Shown: positions 50,846 through 59,998 of the stretch, piece by piece
Numbering within the stretch: position 1 is the stretch's first letter
Layout: the number at the start of each line of letters is the position of its first letter
Source: Dermatophilaceae bacterium
GTDB taxonomy: Bacteria; Actinomycetota; Actinomycetes; Actinomycetales; Dermatophilaceae
DNA length: 64,000 nucleotides
Direction: 5' to 3'
Assembly: GCA_013361975.1 (NCBI GenBank)
Contig: JABFXB010000019.1
Coordinates: 62,001-126,000, forward strand
Program-made: the position numbers and the translations under genes
The notes under the pieces: generated by a model
Databases searched by the model: none
Told to the model about the DNA's origin: nothing
Seen by the model: the letters and a program-made list of their open reading frames with translations, nothing else

Positions 50846-52285
50846 GTGACCAGCACGACCCACGCACTCACCGACACCACCACCGACACCGCCACGAGCG
50901 CGTCGCGACGGACCGGCGCGGCCGTTGCGGTCATCGGCGCCGGCCCGATCGGTCTGGCCGCCGCAGTGCACCTCCTCGAGCGGGGGCTCGAGCCGATCGT
51001 GCTCGAGCGCGGTGACCGCGCCGGCGTCTCCGTGGCGTCATGGGGTCACGTGCGGCTCTTCTCCCGCTGGTCCGAGCTCATCGACCCAGCCGCCCGGCGA
51101 CTGCTCAGCAGCCGAGGCTGGGTCGAGCCCGAGGCGAACCACTACCCGACCGGTGCTGAATGGGCGGATGAGTACCTCCGGCCCCTGGCCGACGCCCTCG
51201 GGGACCGCGTCCACTACGAGACCACGGTGACCGGGGTCGCCCGGCAGGGCCGGGACCGCGTTGTCGACTCCGGCCGCGAGGAGCAGCCGTTCACTGTCCA
51301 CGTGCGCCACGCCGACGGGCGCGCTGGGCGGGTCACCGCCGCAGCCGTCGTCGACGCCTCCGGTACGTGGACGCGCCCGAACCCGCTCGGCAGCGACGGC
51401 TATCCGGCAGACGGAGAGCGGGAGCCCGACGTCGCAGCCCACGTCTCGTACCGCGTCCCCGACGTCGGGACCGCGGACGATGTAGCCCGCTTCGGCGGCA
51501 GGCGCACGGCTGTCGTCGGGTCGGGCCATTCCGCCCTGGCGGCTCTGGTCGCCCTCGCTACGCTCGCCGAGAAGGTGGCGGGCACGAAGGCAGTCTGGGT
51601 GCTGCGCCGAGGGGTTGTCGGCAGCGCCTACGGCGGCGGCGACGCGGACCAGCTGCCGGCCCGCGGAGCCCTCGGCCTGCGCGCGCGCGACGCCGTCGCG
51701 GCCGGGCACATCGAGGTCGTGACGGGGTTCCGGACGCTGGCTGTCGAGCCCGTCGCCGACGGGACCCTGGCCCTGGTCGGCGAGGACGGGCGCCGCGTCG
51801 ATGGTCTCGATGAGGTCGTCGGCCTCACGGGGTTCCGCCCGGACCACTCGATCATGTCGGAGCTGCGCCTGCGCCTCGACGACCGGCTCGAGGCCCCCGT
51901 CGGGCTCGCGCCGCTCATCGACCCCAACGTCCACTCGTGCGGCACCGTCTACCCGCACGGTGCGGGCGAGCTGGCCCACGACGAGCAGGGGGTCTTCGTC
52001 GTCGGGATGAAGGCGTACGGCCGCGCGCCGACGTTCCTGGCGCTCACCGGTTACGAGCAGGTCCGCTCTGTCGCGGCCGCCCTGGCGGGCGACCACGAGG
52101 CAGCCTCCCGGGTCGAGCTCACACTCCCAGAGACCGGGGTCTGTGGCGGGGCAGGCCTGTTCGACGCCCCGGACGCCACCAAGGCGGAAGCCGTCGGGGG
52201 CTGCTGTGCACCGGCCGCCCCGCAGCTCGTCCAGATCGGCGCCCCGTCGGACAGCGTGGGAGCGTGCGGAACCACCGGGTGTTGA
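50846..52285 (+). CDS. FAD-dependent oxidoreductase linked to arsenic resistance
   Basis: The 479-residue flavoprotein has a GAGPIGLAAAVHLLERG FAD motif at the N-terminus and a second nucleotide motif VVGSGHSALAAL near 220, as in flavin monooxygenase-like or NAD(P)-binding oxidoreductases. The C-terminus is Cys-rich (GVCGGAG, GGCCAPAAP, ending GACGTTGC), which may bind As(III) or metal. GTG 50846 follows CCGGAGG. Actinobacterial ars loci often carry such a gene next to arsR. The reaction is not known. Confidence 0.8.
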   Translation: MTSTTHALTDTTTDTATSASRRTGAAVAVIGAGPIGLAAAVHLLERGLEPIVLERGDRAGVSVASWGHVRLFSRWSELIDPAARRLLSSRGWVEPEANHYPTGAEWADEYLRPLADALGDRVHYETTVTGVARQGRDRVVDSGREEQPFTVHVRHADGRAGRVTAAAVVDASGTWTRPNPLGSDGYPADGEREPDVAAHVSYRVPDVGTADDVARFGGRRTAVVGSGHSALAALVALATLAEKVAGTKAVWVLRRGVVGSAYGGGDADQLPARGALGLRARDAVAAGHIEVVTGFRTLAVEPVADGTLALVGEDGRRVDGLDEVVGLTGFRPDHSIMSELRLRLDDRLEAPVGLAPLIDPNVHSCGTVYPHGAGELAHDEQGVFVVGMKAYGRAPTFLALTGYEQVRSVAAALAGDHEAASRVELTLPETGVCGGAGLFDAPDATKAEAVGGCCAPAAPQLVQIGAPSDSVGACGTTGC

Positions 52286-52356
52286 CACCTCGCGCCCGCG
52301 ACCACGGCGCGGTGGACCCGTCGACGCCGCAGCCCTGCCCCGGCGTCGACGTCGCC

Positions 52357-53550
52357 ATGTCCTCGAGCCCTCCGCGCCGTCCCCGCCGGGCACTCCCGGC
52401 CCTCTGCGTCACCCAGATCGTCGGCTGGGGTGTCCTCTACTACGCCTTCCCCGTCATGCTGCCCGCCCTCACCCGTGACACCGGGTGGCCGGCCACCTCC
52501 ACGACCGCGGCGTTCTCCGCAGCACTCGTGGTCTCGGCCCTCGTCGGGATCCCGGTCGGACGTCTCATCGACACGGCCGGGCCCCGCTGGACCATGACGG
52601 CCGGCTCGTTGCTCGGCGCCGCTGCGTTCGCCCTTGTCGCCGTCGCCCAGAACCTGCTCGTCTTCACCATCGGATGGGTGCTGACTGGTGCCGCGATGGC
52701 CGCGACCTTCTACCAGCCCGCTTTCGCCGCACTCACGCGCTGGTACGGCCGTGACCGGGTCCGGGCACTGACCACCCTCACCCTGGCCGGTGGCCTCGCC
52801 AGCACCGTGTTCGCCCCAGTCACGGCGACGCTCACCGACCACCTCGGGTGGCGTCACGCCACCCTCACGCTCGCCGGCGTCGTCCTGGTCATCGCGGCAC
52901 CGCTGCACGCCGTGGGTCTCCGAGGCCCGTGGCCACGGCACTCTCCCGAGCACGCGGCGGGATCGGTCAAGGCCGCCGCGCTCAGTGCTCACGCCATCAC
53001 CACGAGCAGACCCTTCCGTCAGCTGGCCGTCGCCCTCACGCTGTCCGGGTTCGCCATGTACGCCGTCGTCTTCGGGCTCATCCCACTCCTCACCGGACGC
53101 GGTGCCTCTACGTCCGAGGCTGCGTGGGCGCTCGGGCTCGGAGGCCTCGGTCAGACCCTGGGCCGCCTGCTCTACGCGCCCGTTGCCGCGCGCACCAGCC
53201 CCCGAACACGCACCGCCGTCCTCACCTTCGCCGGCGGCGCGACGACCGCGCTCCTCGCGTTCCTCGCCGGGCCGATCTGGTTGCTTACCGTCGTTGCGAT
53301 GGCCGCCGGGATGGTCCGCGGCAACCTCACCCTCCTGCAGGCGACCGCCGTCACCGACCGATGGGGAACCAGCTCCTATGGGCGCCTGACCGCAGTCCTT
53401 GCCGCGCCCGTCACCATCGCGGGAGCGCTGGCACCGTGGGCTGTCGCATCCCTCAGTGGCCCGCTGGGGGGATACGCGAACGCGTTCTGGCTGCTCGCGG
53501 TCCTGTCGCTGTCGGCCGCTGCCATCGCCGCGCGCGTGCCGACTGTGTGA
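52357..53550 (+). CDS. MFS transporter
   Basis: The 397-residue membrane protein has twelve helices and an MFS loop (PVGRLIDTAGPRW). It is next to the ArsR-linked flavoprotein and probably co-transcribed with it. GTG 52279, overlapping the flavoprotein stop, is an alternative start that would add 26 residues. Export of an arsenic species is plausible but not shown by sequence. Confidence 0.82.
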   Translation: MSSSPPRRPRRALPALCVTQIVGWGVLYYAFPVMLPALTRDTGWPATSTTAAFSAALVVSALVGIPVGRLIDTAGPRWTMTAGSLLGAAAFALVAVAQNLLVFTIGWVLTGAAMAATFYQPAFAALTRWYGRDRVRALTTLTLAGGLASTVFAPVTATLTDHLGWRHATLTLAGVVLVIAAPLHAVGLRGPWPRHSPEHAAGSVKAAALSAHAITTSRPFRQLAVALTLSGFAMYAVVFGLIPLLTGRGASTSEAAWALGLGGLGQTLGRLLYAPVAARTSPRTRTAVLTFAGGATTALLAFLAGPIWLLTVVAMAAGMVRGNLTLLQATAVTDRWGTSSYGRLTAVLAAPVTIAGALAPWAVASLSGPLGGYANAFWLLAVLSLSAAAIAARVPTV

Positions 53551-53698
53551 GCGGAGCGGTGCCGCGCGGCGACGGCGTCCGGCAGGGCCCTGATCCCGCG
53601 CGCCCAGACCGGCTCACGCCACGCCGCTGGTGCATTTCGCCCCGGCTTCGGCTGTTGTGCTGGCAGCATGAGCGCACCACCACCGGACGCACAGGGGA

Positions 53699-55399
53699 GT
53701 GAGCGTGGGGTTCTTCCGACGATTGCTGGGCACACGCGGTACGCAGACCCGCTCCGTCCTGGAGAGCGTGCCCGGAACGACGGCTCGAGCGCCCGGGGAG
53801 ATCTGGCAGCGACCGCGGTTCGCCGTGCTGGATGTCGAGACCACCGGGCTGCGCGCTAACGAGCACCGGGTCGTCGAGATCGCAGTGGTCACGAACGACC
53901 TGCGTGGCGTCGTGCTCGACGAGTGGTCGACGCGCGTCAACCCTCAAGGGCCGGTCGGCGCAACCCACATCCACGGCATCACGCAGGCCGATGTCGCGGA
54001 CGCTCCGGTGTTCGCTGAGGTCCTCCCAGAGCTGAACCGGCGCCTCGCCAAGGCTGCCGTTGCCGCACACAACGCGAGGTTCGACCTGGCCTTCGTCCGG
54101 AGGGAGTACCAACGGGCCGGCTGGGACCTACCGTTCGTCCCGGCTCTGTGCACACTGCAGGCGTCCGAGTACCACCTGCCGTCTCTGGACCGTCGGCGCC
54201 TCGCAGACTGCTGCTGGGCCGTCGGGGTACCGGTGAACGGCGCTCACTCGGCTCTGGGTGATGCGCGCGCGACCGCGTCGCTCCTCGCGGCGTTCATGCA
54301 CCCCGCGACCGGATACCCACCGCTGCCGGAGCACGCGCACCTCATTGAGCAGGCGTTCTCTATCGAATGGCCGACGAGCGCGACGTCCCGGTCTACCCCG
54401 GACTCGCCCACGACACGGTGGACCTCACCAGGGACTCCAGCGACCTCACGGCCGCTCAGTGCCCGGGCGCAGCAGGTGATCGCCCGGGAGTCGGCAGCGC
54501 CGCCCGCCGCCAGCCTTCTCGACCTCATCGAGCGGTTCTCCCTCGTCGACGCCCTCGATGAGGGCGCGCCGCAAGGGACGCTGGCGTACTTGGAGAAACT
54601 GGCTGAAGCTCTCGAGGATGGCGAGATCACGGACGACGAGGCGGCAGACCTGCGCGCAGTGTCGGGCGTGATGTCGCTGATGCCCGAGGACGTCGCCGCC
54701 GCGAACCGGGCCTTCGTCTTGGCACTGGCCCACGGGGCTCTAGCCGACGGCAAGGTCTCGAGGGCGGAACGCGCGGAGTTGGGCACCGTCGCGGCCATGC
54801 TCGCCGTCGACGCGAGGATCATCCCGGCACTTCTGGATCGAGCTGAACAGGCTCGGCATGCTCGCCTCAGTGAGGGCCTGAAGCCGTTGCCTGAGACGTG
54901 GGAACACGGGGCGCCTCTGCGTGTCGGAGACAAGGTCGTTTTCACCGGCTGCGACGAAGACCTTCGGGCCCTGCTCGAGGCTGAGTCGGAGCGCCTAGGA
55001 GTGCGCGTCCTGGGAACGGTCTCGGCCAAGGTGGCGGCTCTGGTCAGCGACGGGTCCATGGACGGGGGTAAGGCGGCACGGGCCCGCGAGCTCGGCACCC
55101 GCATCGTGCACCCTCGCGTCTACCGGGTCATGCTGTCGCATCTGCAGCCGTCGCTGTCCAGGGTGGCCGGCGCCGTCCTGGAGGTTCCCCGGGCCGCTGA
55201 GCCCGGCATGGTGGCTCTCGCCGAGTCTGTCTCCCCGTTGCCCGACGTCGTGGGCCCCCGTGCCGTGGACAACCCTCCTGCGCCGAGTCCGGCGGAGGTG
55301 CGCACATGGGCCCGAGCGAACGGGCTCGAGGTCGGGGTGCGAGGAAGGCTCCCGAGGGAAGTGCTGCAGGCCTACACGAGCGCCCAGACGGGCCCGTAG
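53699..55399 (+). CDS. DEDDh exonuclease-TerB-BRCT protein with Lsr2-like tail
   Basis: The 566-residue protein has a DnaQ-like 3'-5' exonuclease (residues 40-200) with DVETTG, HNARFD and a late HSALGDARA, i.e. the DEDDh residues. After a linker comes a TerB-like helical domain (about 260-380; LAHGALADGKVSRAERAEL). A BRCT domain follows (about 410-465; KVVFTGCDEDLRALLEA). The end (VRTWARANGLEVGVRGRLP) resembles the Lsr2 DNA-binding domain. It is probably a nucleoid-targeted DNA processing enzyme. GTG 53699 follows AGGGGAG; GTG 53705 is also possible. Confidence 0.85.
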   Translation: MSVGFFRRLLGTRGTQTRSVLESVPGTTARAPGEIWQRPRFAVLDVETTGLRANEHRVVEIAVVTNDLRGVVLDEWSTRVNPQGPVGATHIHGITQADVADAPVFAEVLPELNRRLAKAAVAAHNARFDLAFVRREYQRAGWDLPFVPALCTLQASEYHLPSLDRRRLADCCWAVGVPVNGAHSALGDARATASLLAAFMHPATGYPPLPEHAHLIEQAFSIEWPTSATSRSTPDSPTTRWTSPGTPATSRPLSARAQQVIARESAAPPAASLLDLIERFSLVDALDEGAPQGTLAYLEKLAEALEDGEITDDEAADLRAVSGVMSLMPEDVAAANRAFVLALAHGALADGKVSRAERAELGTVAAMLAVDARIIPALLDRAEQARHARLSEGLKPLPETWEHGAPLRVGDKVVFTGCDEDLRALLEAESERLGVRVLGTVSAKVAALVSDGSMDGGKAARARELGTRIVHPRVYRVMLSHLQPSLSRVAGAVLEVPRAAEPGMVALAESVSPLPDVVGPRAVDNPPAPSPAEVRTWARANGLEVGVRGRLPREVLQAYTSAQTGP

Positions 55400-56220
55400 C
55401 TCGCTTCACAGCCCAGCGCGTGGTGAGCTCGGACAGTCTTCCGTCCGTCGGACGAGCATCGTCTGACCGATGACATCTGGCGCGGCCCGCGGTCCCGACC
55501 AGGTCCGGGACGGTCCTGGGTGCGGTCGGGGGCGCAGCGTCGCTTTCGGCGGCCCCTGCAGCGTCACCCTCAGCATCACTCTCAGCACCACCGCCGACCG
55601 GGCCGGTCGCGCAGACCGGGTCCACGCCGGCACGCCGGCAATGCAGGAGGTGGCCGCGTCCTGCAGGTGGCTGGGGCGACCCCGCCGGTTCTCTTGCCCT
55701 CGCACCTCGGGCGCGGCCGACGGCGATGCTCCCCTCAATAGGAACCCGGACCTGGCGCACACCAGGGGGTGGGATGCGGTCTCCGCCCAAGCCAGTCGGG
55801 CGAGGACGCGACCACGCCCGCATGGCTGGCCGCGAGTGATCCCACGTCCGAGACGTGTCACGTCACGGCGCCTTGGCGGGCGCCACCGCGAACGAGGCAG
55901 AGAAGGAGAAGGGAGCAGGCGGCGTTTGCCCAGATCAGAGGCCTGTACGAGGTGCGGTCGGGACACGTCACCGTGCCGGGTTGAGCACGCTCTCCCCGCT
56001 ACTCGCAGGCCAACTGTCGCGCGGGGGCGGTGATGCGGTTGTGCGCTCGCTGCTGCGGACTCCAGGTCGTCATCCGCACCTCGGGCGCAGACGGTCGGCA
56101 CGTTGGTCTGGCCCGAAAGGGTCCGGGGCGACTGCCGTCGTCTGCGGTATCCGGACCGTGACCGCTCCACCACCGAACGAGGGCCGCCACTGGCGCTTTC
56201 GTCCACCTCAGGAGCGCACC
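55400..56220. other. Gap of 820 bp without a supportable gene
   Basis: Frames on both strands are long because of high GC, but they show no domain, signal peptide or ribosome-binding site. It lies between the exonuclease gene and the winged-helix gene. I see no iterons or clear origin. It may hold the promoter of the winged-helix gene or decayed sequence. Confidence 0.5.
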
Positions 56221-56910
56221 ATGCTGACCACCACCCCCGTCACCCCTGCATCACCGGGCACCTCGTCCGCGGCCGTCCAGATGGCCTCGACAGCGGACGG
56301 CTGCTCGCGACCCGTCGAGGGCGCGCAGCCACCCCCTCGTCGCACCACGACCGCCCGGACGTCACAGGCGGCACCGACCTCAGCCTCTGGAGCGCCTACA
56401 CGTGGACGCGTCACATCGGCGCGCACCCGAGCCAAGGAGGTGGTCGAGCTCGAGACCGGCGAGGTGCGCATGGTCGAGATGGCCGAGCCGCCCCCACGTC
56501 ACGGCGACCCGTTCACGATGTCGTTCAACGGCGACATGATGCTGTTCGCCTCCTCGCCCGCGGCCCGGAGTCTAACCGGCGTGCACTGGCACGTGTGGAC
56601 GGCCCTGTGCAACATGATGGACTACAACAACGTCCTGCACCTGAACATCGCCCACCTCGCGCGTCAGCTCGGGCGGGACCGCCCCACCGTCAGTCGAGCG
56701 ATCTCCCACCTGGAAACGACCGGTCTGGTTCGGCGAGCGGCCGACCCGCGCGACCCCTCCCGCACCGTGCTCGCCGTGAACGCGCACCTGGCGTACCGAG
56801 GCCGCGTCGGTGACCGTCGACGCACCGTTCAAGAGCAGACATGGGCCGCGTCCGGCGCGCAGCTGTCTGTGGCGACGCCGAAGCGTTCTTCCAGGCACGA
56901 AGCCGCCTAG
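56221..56910 (+). CDS. Winged-helix protein resembling plasmid replication initiators
   Basis: The 229-residue protein has an about 75-residue low-complexity Thr/Pro/Ser N-terminus. A folded domain follows (about 85-200) with MSFNGDMMLFASSPAARSL, a helix HWHVWTALCNMMDYNN and a winged helix LARQLGRDRPTVSRAISHLE. The order resembles RepL-type plasmid initiators or MarR-like regulators; I cannot decide by eye. AGGAG lies before ATG 56221. It precedes the first copy of the leaderless module. Confidence 0.6.
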   Translation: MLTTTPVTPASPGTSSAAVQMASTADGCSRPVEGAQPPPRRTTTARTSQAAPTSASGAPTRGRVTSARTRAKEVVELETGEVRMVEMAEPPPRHGDPFTMSFNGDMMLFASSPAARSLTGVHWHVWTALCNMMDYNNVLHLNIAHLARQLGRDRPTVSRAISHLETTGLVRRAADPRDPSRTVLAVNAHLAYRGRVGDRRRTVQEQTWAASGAQLSVATPKRSSRHEAA

Positions 56911-56922
56911 GCTCAACGGCCG

Positions 56923-56944
56923 TTGACGTGAAGAGGTCTACACT
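56923..56944 (+). promoter_or_regulatory. Leaderless promoter 1 of the module
   Basis: TTGACG at 56923-56928 is a possible -35, but only 10 bp separate it from TACACT at 56939-56944. The -10 lies 7 bases before ATG 56952, so the transcript should be leaderless. AGAGGTCTACACTTCA is shared with the promoters at 57637 and, in part, 61973. Confidence 0.65.
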
Positions 56945-56951
56945 TCAGGGC

Positions 56952-57521
56952 ATGGTGAGCGCTCACCAGCCGGGTCGGGGTCGTGCCCAGCGCGCCCCAG
57001 GTCCCACTTTCGACGTACGCGTCCTGGAACAAGGACGCGCTTGGGTCGACCGCGACGGAAGACGCCGTTCGTTGGCCGGGATGACGGTGACCGAGCTCGA
57101 GGACGTCATCGCGTTCCTGCGCACGCACCGTGACGTCTTCTACCTGCTCGTCCTGCGTCGGGAGGTCGGCCTGCGCCTGCTGGCAGTCGGTGCGGGCCAG
57201 ACCGAGCAGATGCCACGAACCTCGTCCGAACGTGATGACCAGGATCGCCCGACGGCCACGACGCCGGTACCCCCGACGGCGTCGAGGGTGGCTGCGTCGA
57301 GCGTGGCTGCGTCGCGGGGCGAGGTGCCGAGCAGGGCGCAGGCTGTGGAGTTCGTCCACGCCTCCGCTCTTAGGCGCGGTCCTGGCCCGCACCACGGGAA
57401 CCGTCGCCGCGACCATCTGTGGTCCTCGCTCGGTCAAGGGCCAGACGTCTGGCTCCAGGCCACTGCGCTCATGCGTGCCTTGCAACGTCGCGCCAAGACG
57501 GGGGCCGGTGCGGAACCGTAG
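56952..57521 (+). CDS. Module protein B, copy 1 (undescribed family)
   Basis: The 189-residue soluble protein shares an order of motifs with the protein at 62460-63155: DxRVxxQ, WVDR, a VIxxL helix, YxLxVRR, a variable polar linker and a final W...LMRALxRR helix. No known domain was recognised. A long Arg/Ala/Thr linker (about residues 95-150) separates the two parts. Its transcript is probably leaderless. It precedes module protein A copy 1 by 138 bases. Confidence 0.65.
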   Translation: MVSAHQPGRGRAQRAPGPTFDVRVLEQGRAWVDRDGRRRSLAGMTVTELEDVIAFLRTHRDVFYLLVLRREVGLRLLAVGAGQTEQMPRTSSERDDQDRPTATTPVPPTASRVAASSVAASRGEVPSRAQAVEFVHASALRRGPGPHHGNRRRDHLWSSLGQGPDVWLQATALMRALQRRAKTGAGAEP

Positions 57522-57636
57522 GCCAGGCCGGCCCGGCCGCAGCGTCGGAGTTGCTGGCCCCTAGCTCCCGCTGGGGCTGTCTGCATGGACGCGCAGAGCG
57601 CTGTCGAGGACGTCCCGATCGCAATGAGCCTCGACA

Positions 57637-57652
57637 TGTAGAGGTCTACACT
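57637..57652 (+). promoter_or_regulatory. Leaderless promoter 2 of the module
   Basis: TGTAGA-GG-TCTACA (57637-57650) is a perfect 6-bp dyad overlapping the -10 box TACACT (57647-57652), which is 7 bases before GTG 57660. The dyad may be an operator for one of the HTH proteins nearby. Confidence 0.7.
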
Positions 57653-57659
57653 TCACGGT

Positions 57660-58634
57660 GTGGGCCACGAGACGCGTAGGACGCGGCGGAGCAGGGGCGG
57701 CGCTGGGGGCGGTGCTATGTCCGTCGAGTCCGTCGAGTCCGTCGAGTCCGTCGAGTCCGTCGAGTCCGTCGAGTCCGTCGAGTCCGTCGAGTCCGTCGGG
57801 GATGTCGGGGACGTCGGGGACGTCGGGGACGTCGGGGACGTCGAGGAGCGCGGTGGGCTGTACCTTGCCCGGAGCCGGGGTTCTCTGCATCTTTTCGACC
57901 TGGACGCTGGGGCGTACCTGCGTCTGCCGGGTGAGCGCTCCAACGCGTTTCCTCACGACGTGTCCGTGCTCCGGCTGACGAGCGTGGAGCGTTGGCCACG
58001 CGTCGGTGACACGTTCTTCATCTGGGTCGACTCGCCAGCTGAGTACGCGGTCTGGGACTACTGGCGTCAGTCGTCATCCATCGCGGCGCTGTACCGCGTC
58101 AGGCGTGCCGGTCGGCACGTGGGGCGAGCTGGCGTGGACCACGGGCGGGTCAGGGGCCGCGCGGGCGCTGCAGGTTGTGCCGCCGACGCGGCGTTCGGGC
58201 CGGGCTCCTCGGGCTCTCCGGGCTCCCCGGGGCCCCCACCCGCCCCGGGGTCCCCACCCGCCGCGGGGTCGGGGGAGCCGCAGACGCCTACAAGCGACAC
58301 GTGGGGCGGAGCCCCGGCTCGGCCCGGACTGGCCGAGGTCCTCCCGGGCCTGGAGGTTGCCGTCGACGGTGTCTGGCAGGTGGTCACCTCTGCGGAGACT
58401 CCGCTCGAGGTTCGCGGGTCGCGTCTGCGGCCCAGGCCCGTGCTCGAGTGGCCGCTGACGAGCGACGAGGAGTGGGTGACCCTACTCGTCCTCTACCAGC
58501 TCGAGGAGGGGGAACTGATGCAGGCGCACCTTGAGGTCCGGCCCGCTGGTGGCTCGTCGAAACTGCGGTCGACGAGCCCGCTCACCGGGATGCGGTTGGT
58601 CGTTCCCGAGCAGCCGGCGTGGCCAACGCATTGA
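57660..58634 (+). CDS. Module protein A, copy 1, with VES/VGD repeats (undescribed family)
   Basis: The 324-residue protein starts at GTG 57660 under a leaderless promoter. Residues 22-60 are tandem VES and VGD triplets. Next comes a domain (about 65-150) with SRGSLHLFDLDAGAYLRLPG and LTSVERWPRVGD that resembles the protein at 61996. A Pro/Gly linker leads to a second beta-rich domain (about 225-310). No known family was recognised. ATG 57717 is a less likely alternative start. An interval 58635-58796 without a gene follows. Confidence 0.6.
   Translation: MGHETRRTRRSRGGAGGGAMSVESVESVESVESVESVESVESVESVGDVGDVGDVGDVGDVEERGGLYLARSRGSLHLFDLDAGAYLRLPGERSNAFPHDVSVLRLTSVERWPRVGDTFFIWVDSPAEYAVWDYWRQSSSIAALYRVRRAGRHVGRAGVDHGRVRGRAGAAGCAADAAFGPGSSGSPGSPGPPPAPGSPPAAGSGEPQTPTSDTWGGAPARPGLAEVLPGLEVAVDGVWQVVTSAETPLEVRGSRLRPRPVLEWPLTSDEEWVTLLVLYQLEEGELMQAHLEVRPAGGSSKLRSTSPLTGMRLVVPEQPAWPTH
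57723..57839 (+). repeat. In-frame 9-bp minisatellite: 8 GTCGAGTCC units then 5 GTCGGGGAC-type units
   Basis: Eight exact units encode VES (57723-57794). Five related units encode VGD (57795-57839). Unit length is a multiple of three, so copy-number change keeps the frame. The repeats form an acidic, probably flexible N-terminal arm. Confidence 0.95.
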
Positions 58635-58796
58635 CTAGATCCCTGGCCCAGGGCCTGAGCGGGGCCCGAAGCGTTGGCTGACTCACGACCGAGATGAGCT
58701 TCGCTGGGCCGTCTGCCGGGGGCGGGCTTGGCGAGTCTCTGAAGGCGCGCAGGTGGTGACGTTCGAACAGGGCGGGGAGGCGCCGGGGCGGTGTGC

Positions 58797-59075
58797 TCAG
58801 GCGCCGGCGGCGGCGGTGCGCTGCTGCGTCATCATCCCGACGGCGCGGGCCGCCATGTCCTTCATCTGCTCGAAGTAGCGTGCATGCGTGGTGCGCAGCG
58901 CCTCCTTCGACCGCGCGCCGAGTACGACGATCTCAATCTCGGGATGTCCCCGGTGAAGCGACTCAGCTCGGAACCGGGCCTTCATGGCCTCACGGGATGA
59001 CGCGCACTCCTCGAGGGAGAGCAGCCGGGACTCGGAGCGGTCGAACACGATGAGGTAGTGGTTCACGTTGCTCAC
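58797..59075 (-). CDS. Small protein overlapping the RelA/SpoT-domain gene
   Basis: The 92-residue protein starts MSNVNHYLIVFDRSESRLLS, with a beta strand pattern followed by two helices and a Met-rich tail. It overlaps the synthetase gene by ATGA, so the two are translationally coupled. It could be the antitoxin of a ToxSAS-type pair, but I recognise no antitoxin family. Small size and coupling are the only evidence. Confidence 0.6.
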   Translation of the reverse strand: MSNVNHYLIVFDRSESRLLSLEECASSREAMKARFRAESLHRGHPEIEIVVLGARSKEALRTTHARYFEQMKDMAARAVGMMTQQRTAAAGA

Positions 59076-59854
59076 CCTCCTTCGAGCTTTCTCACCAGGC
59101 GCATGATGTCTTCCATCGTCCTGCGCAGAGTATCTTCTGTCTCGTCCAACGGAGGCGTTACGCCTGTTTGTTCCGTCACCCTGATGACGATCTCGTCCTG
59201 CTCCTGGTATCGCCGCATCTGCATCTGTTCGACGCGGTCGATCTCCTCGGACGTAGCCAGCAGCATATCCACGAAGTTCTCACGGGTGAAAACCGGTGCG
59301 GTCATCCCTAGCACGACGGGCTGGTTCGGCGGGACGAGCGGTTCCCCGTAGCGCAACTCCCGCCCCCAGAGGTCACCGAGTCGTTCGGTGATCTGGGCCC
59401 ACAGGTCTTGGAGGGGAGTGCGGACCTGCACCTCGAGCGGCAGCCCTTGGTGGATGAGTATGAGATGGACGGCGCGGTACCCGTGGTTGGGGGAGGCGCG
59501 ACGGTCCAGGATCTTGACGGTGGTGCCGACCGCGGTGAAGGCCTTCGCGATCCGCGCGACCGCACGGTCTTGGTCGACGCGGCCACCGTTGACGACGACG
59601 CGTGCGCCGGCGACGTCCTGGACGGACTTGAACGACGTGCCGCGGGACAGCTTCTCGACCAGCGTGCCGGTGGACTTCACCCGGGTGGTCGGTTCGAACC
59701 CGGCCGCCTCGAGGATGCCTTGGGCGTCATCGAGGGTCGCTTGGTACGCGTCCAGGACGGTCTCGAAGGTGCCCCAGTCGGCCGTCGAGACGGTCTCGGC
59801 GGCCAACCGTTTGCCGAGGCGGTCCAGCGCGCTGCGCGAGAGGGGAAGGGGCAT
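59072..59854 (-). CDS. Stand-alone RelA/SpoT nucleotidyltransferase-domain protein
   Basis: The 260-residue protein has only the (p)ppGpp synthetase-like domain: RVKSTGTLVEKLSRG, DVAGARVVV and GYRAVHLILIHQGLPLEVQV with RTPLQDLWAQITE. It lacks hydrolase, TGS and ACT domains. A helical tail follows. The ATG lies 6 bases after TACCCT, so a leaderless transcript is possible. Small synthetases of this form act either as housekeeping alarmone synthetases or as ToxSAS toxins that modify nucleotides or tRNA. Confidence 0.85.
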   Translation of the reverse strand: MPLPLSRSALDRLGKRLAAETVSTADWGTFETVLDAYQATLDDAQGILEAAGFEPTTRVKSTGTLVEKLSRGTSFKSVQDVAGARVVVNGGRVDQDRAVARIAKAFTAVGTTVKILDRRASPNHGYRAVHLILIHQGLPLEVQVRTPLQDLWAQITERLGDLWGRELRYGEPLVPPNQPVVLGMTAPVFTRENFVDMLLATSEEIDRVEQMQMRRYQEQDEIVIRVTEQTGVTPPLDETEDTLRRTMEDIMRLVRKLEGG

Positions 59855-59998
59855 GCGGGCAGGGTACCCGCGGGCCCAAGCGTGCGGGCTGCCGTTGACG
59901 CGGCGCCGGGCGGCGCCACGTCAACGACAACGAGCGGGTGTGAGGGGCAGATCGGTGTCACCGCCCGCCTGCGCCGTCGTCCTTAGTGGGCTCGGGTG

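Noticed and set aside
55470..56033. Open frame in the gap after the exonuclease gene
   Set aside because: It has low-complexity Arg/Pro sequence and no start signal, and equally long frames exist on the other strand.
57723..57839. Regular repeats as a CRISPR array
   Set aside because: Units are only 9 bp, contiguous, without spacers and in frame; this is a coding minisatellite.
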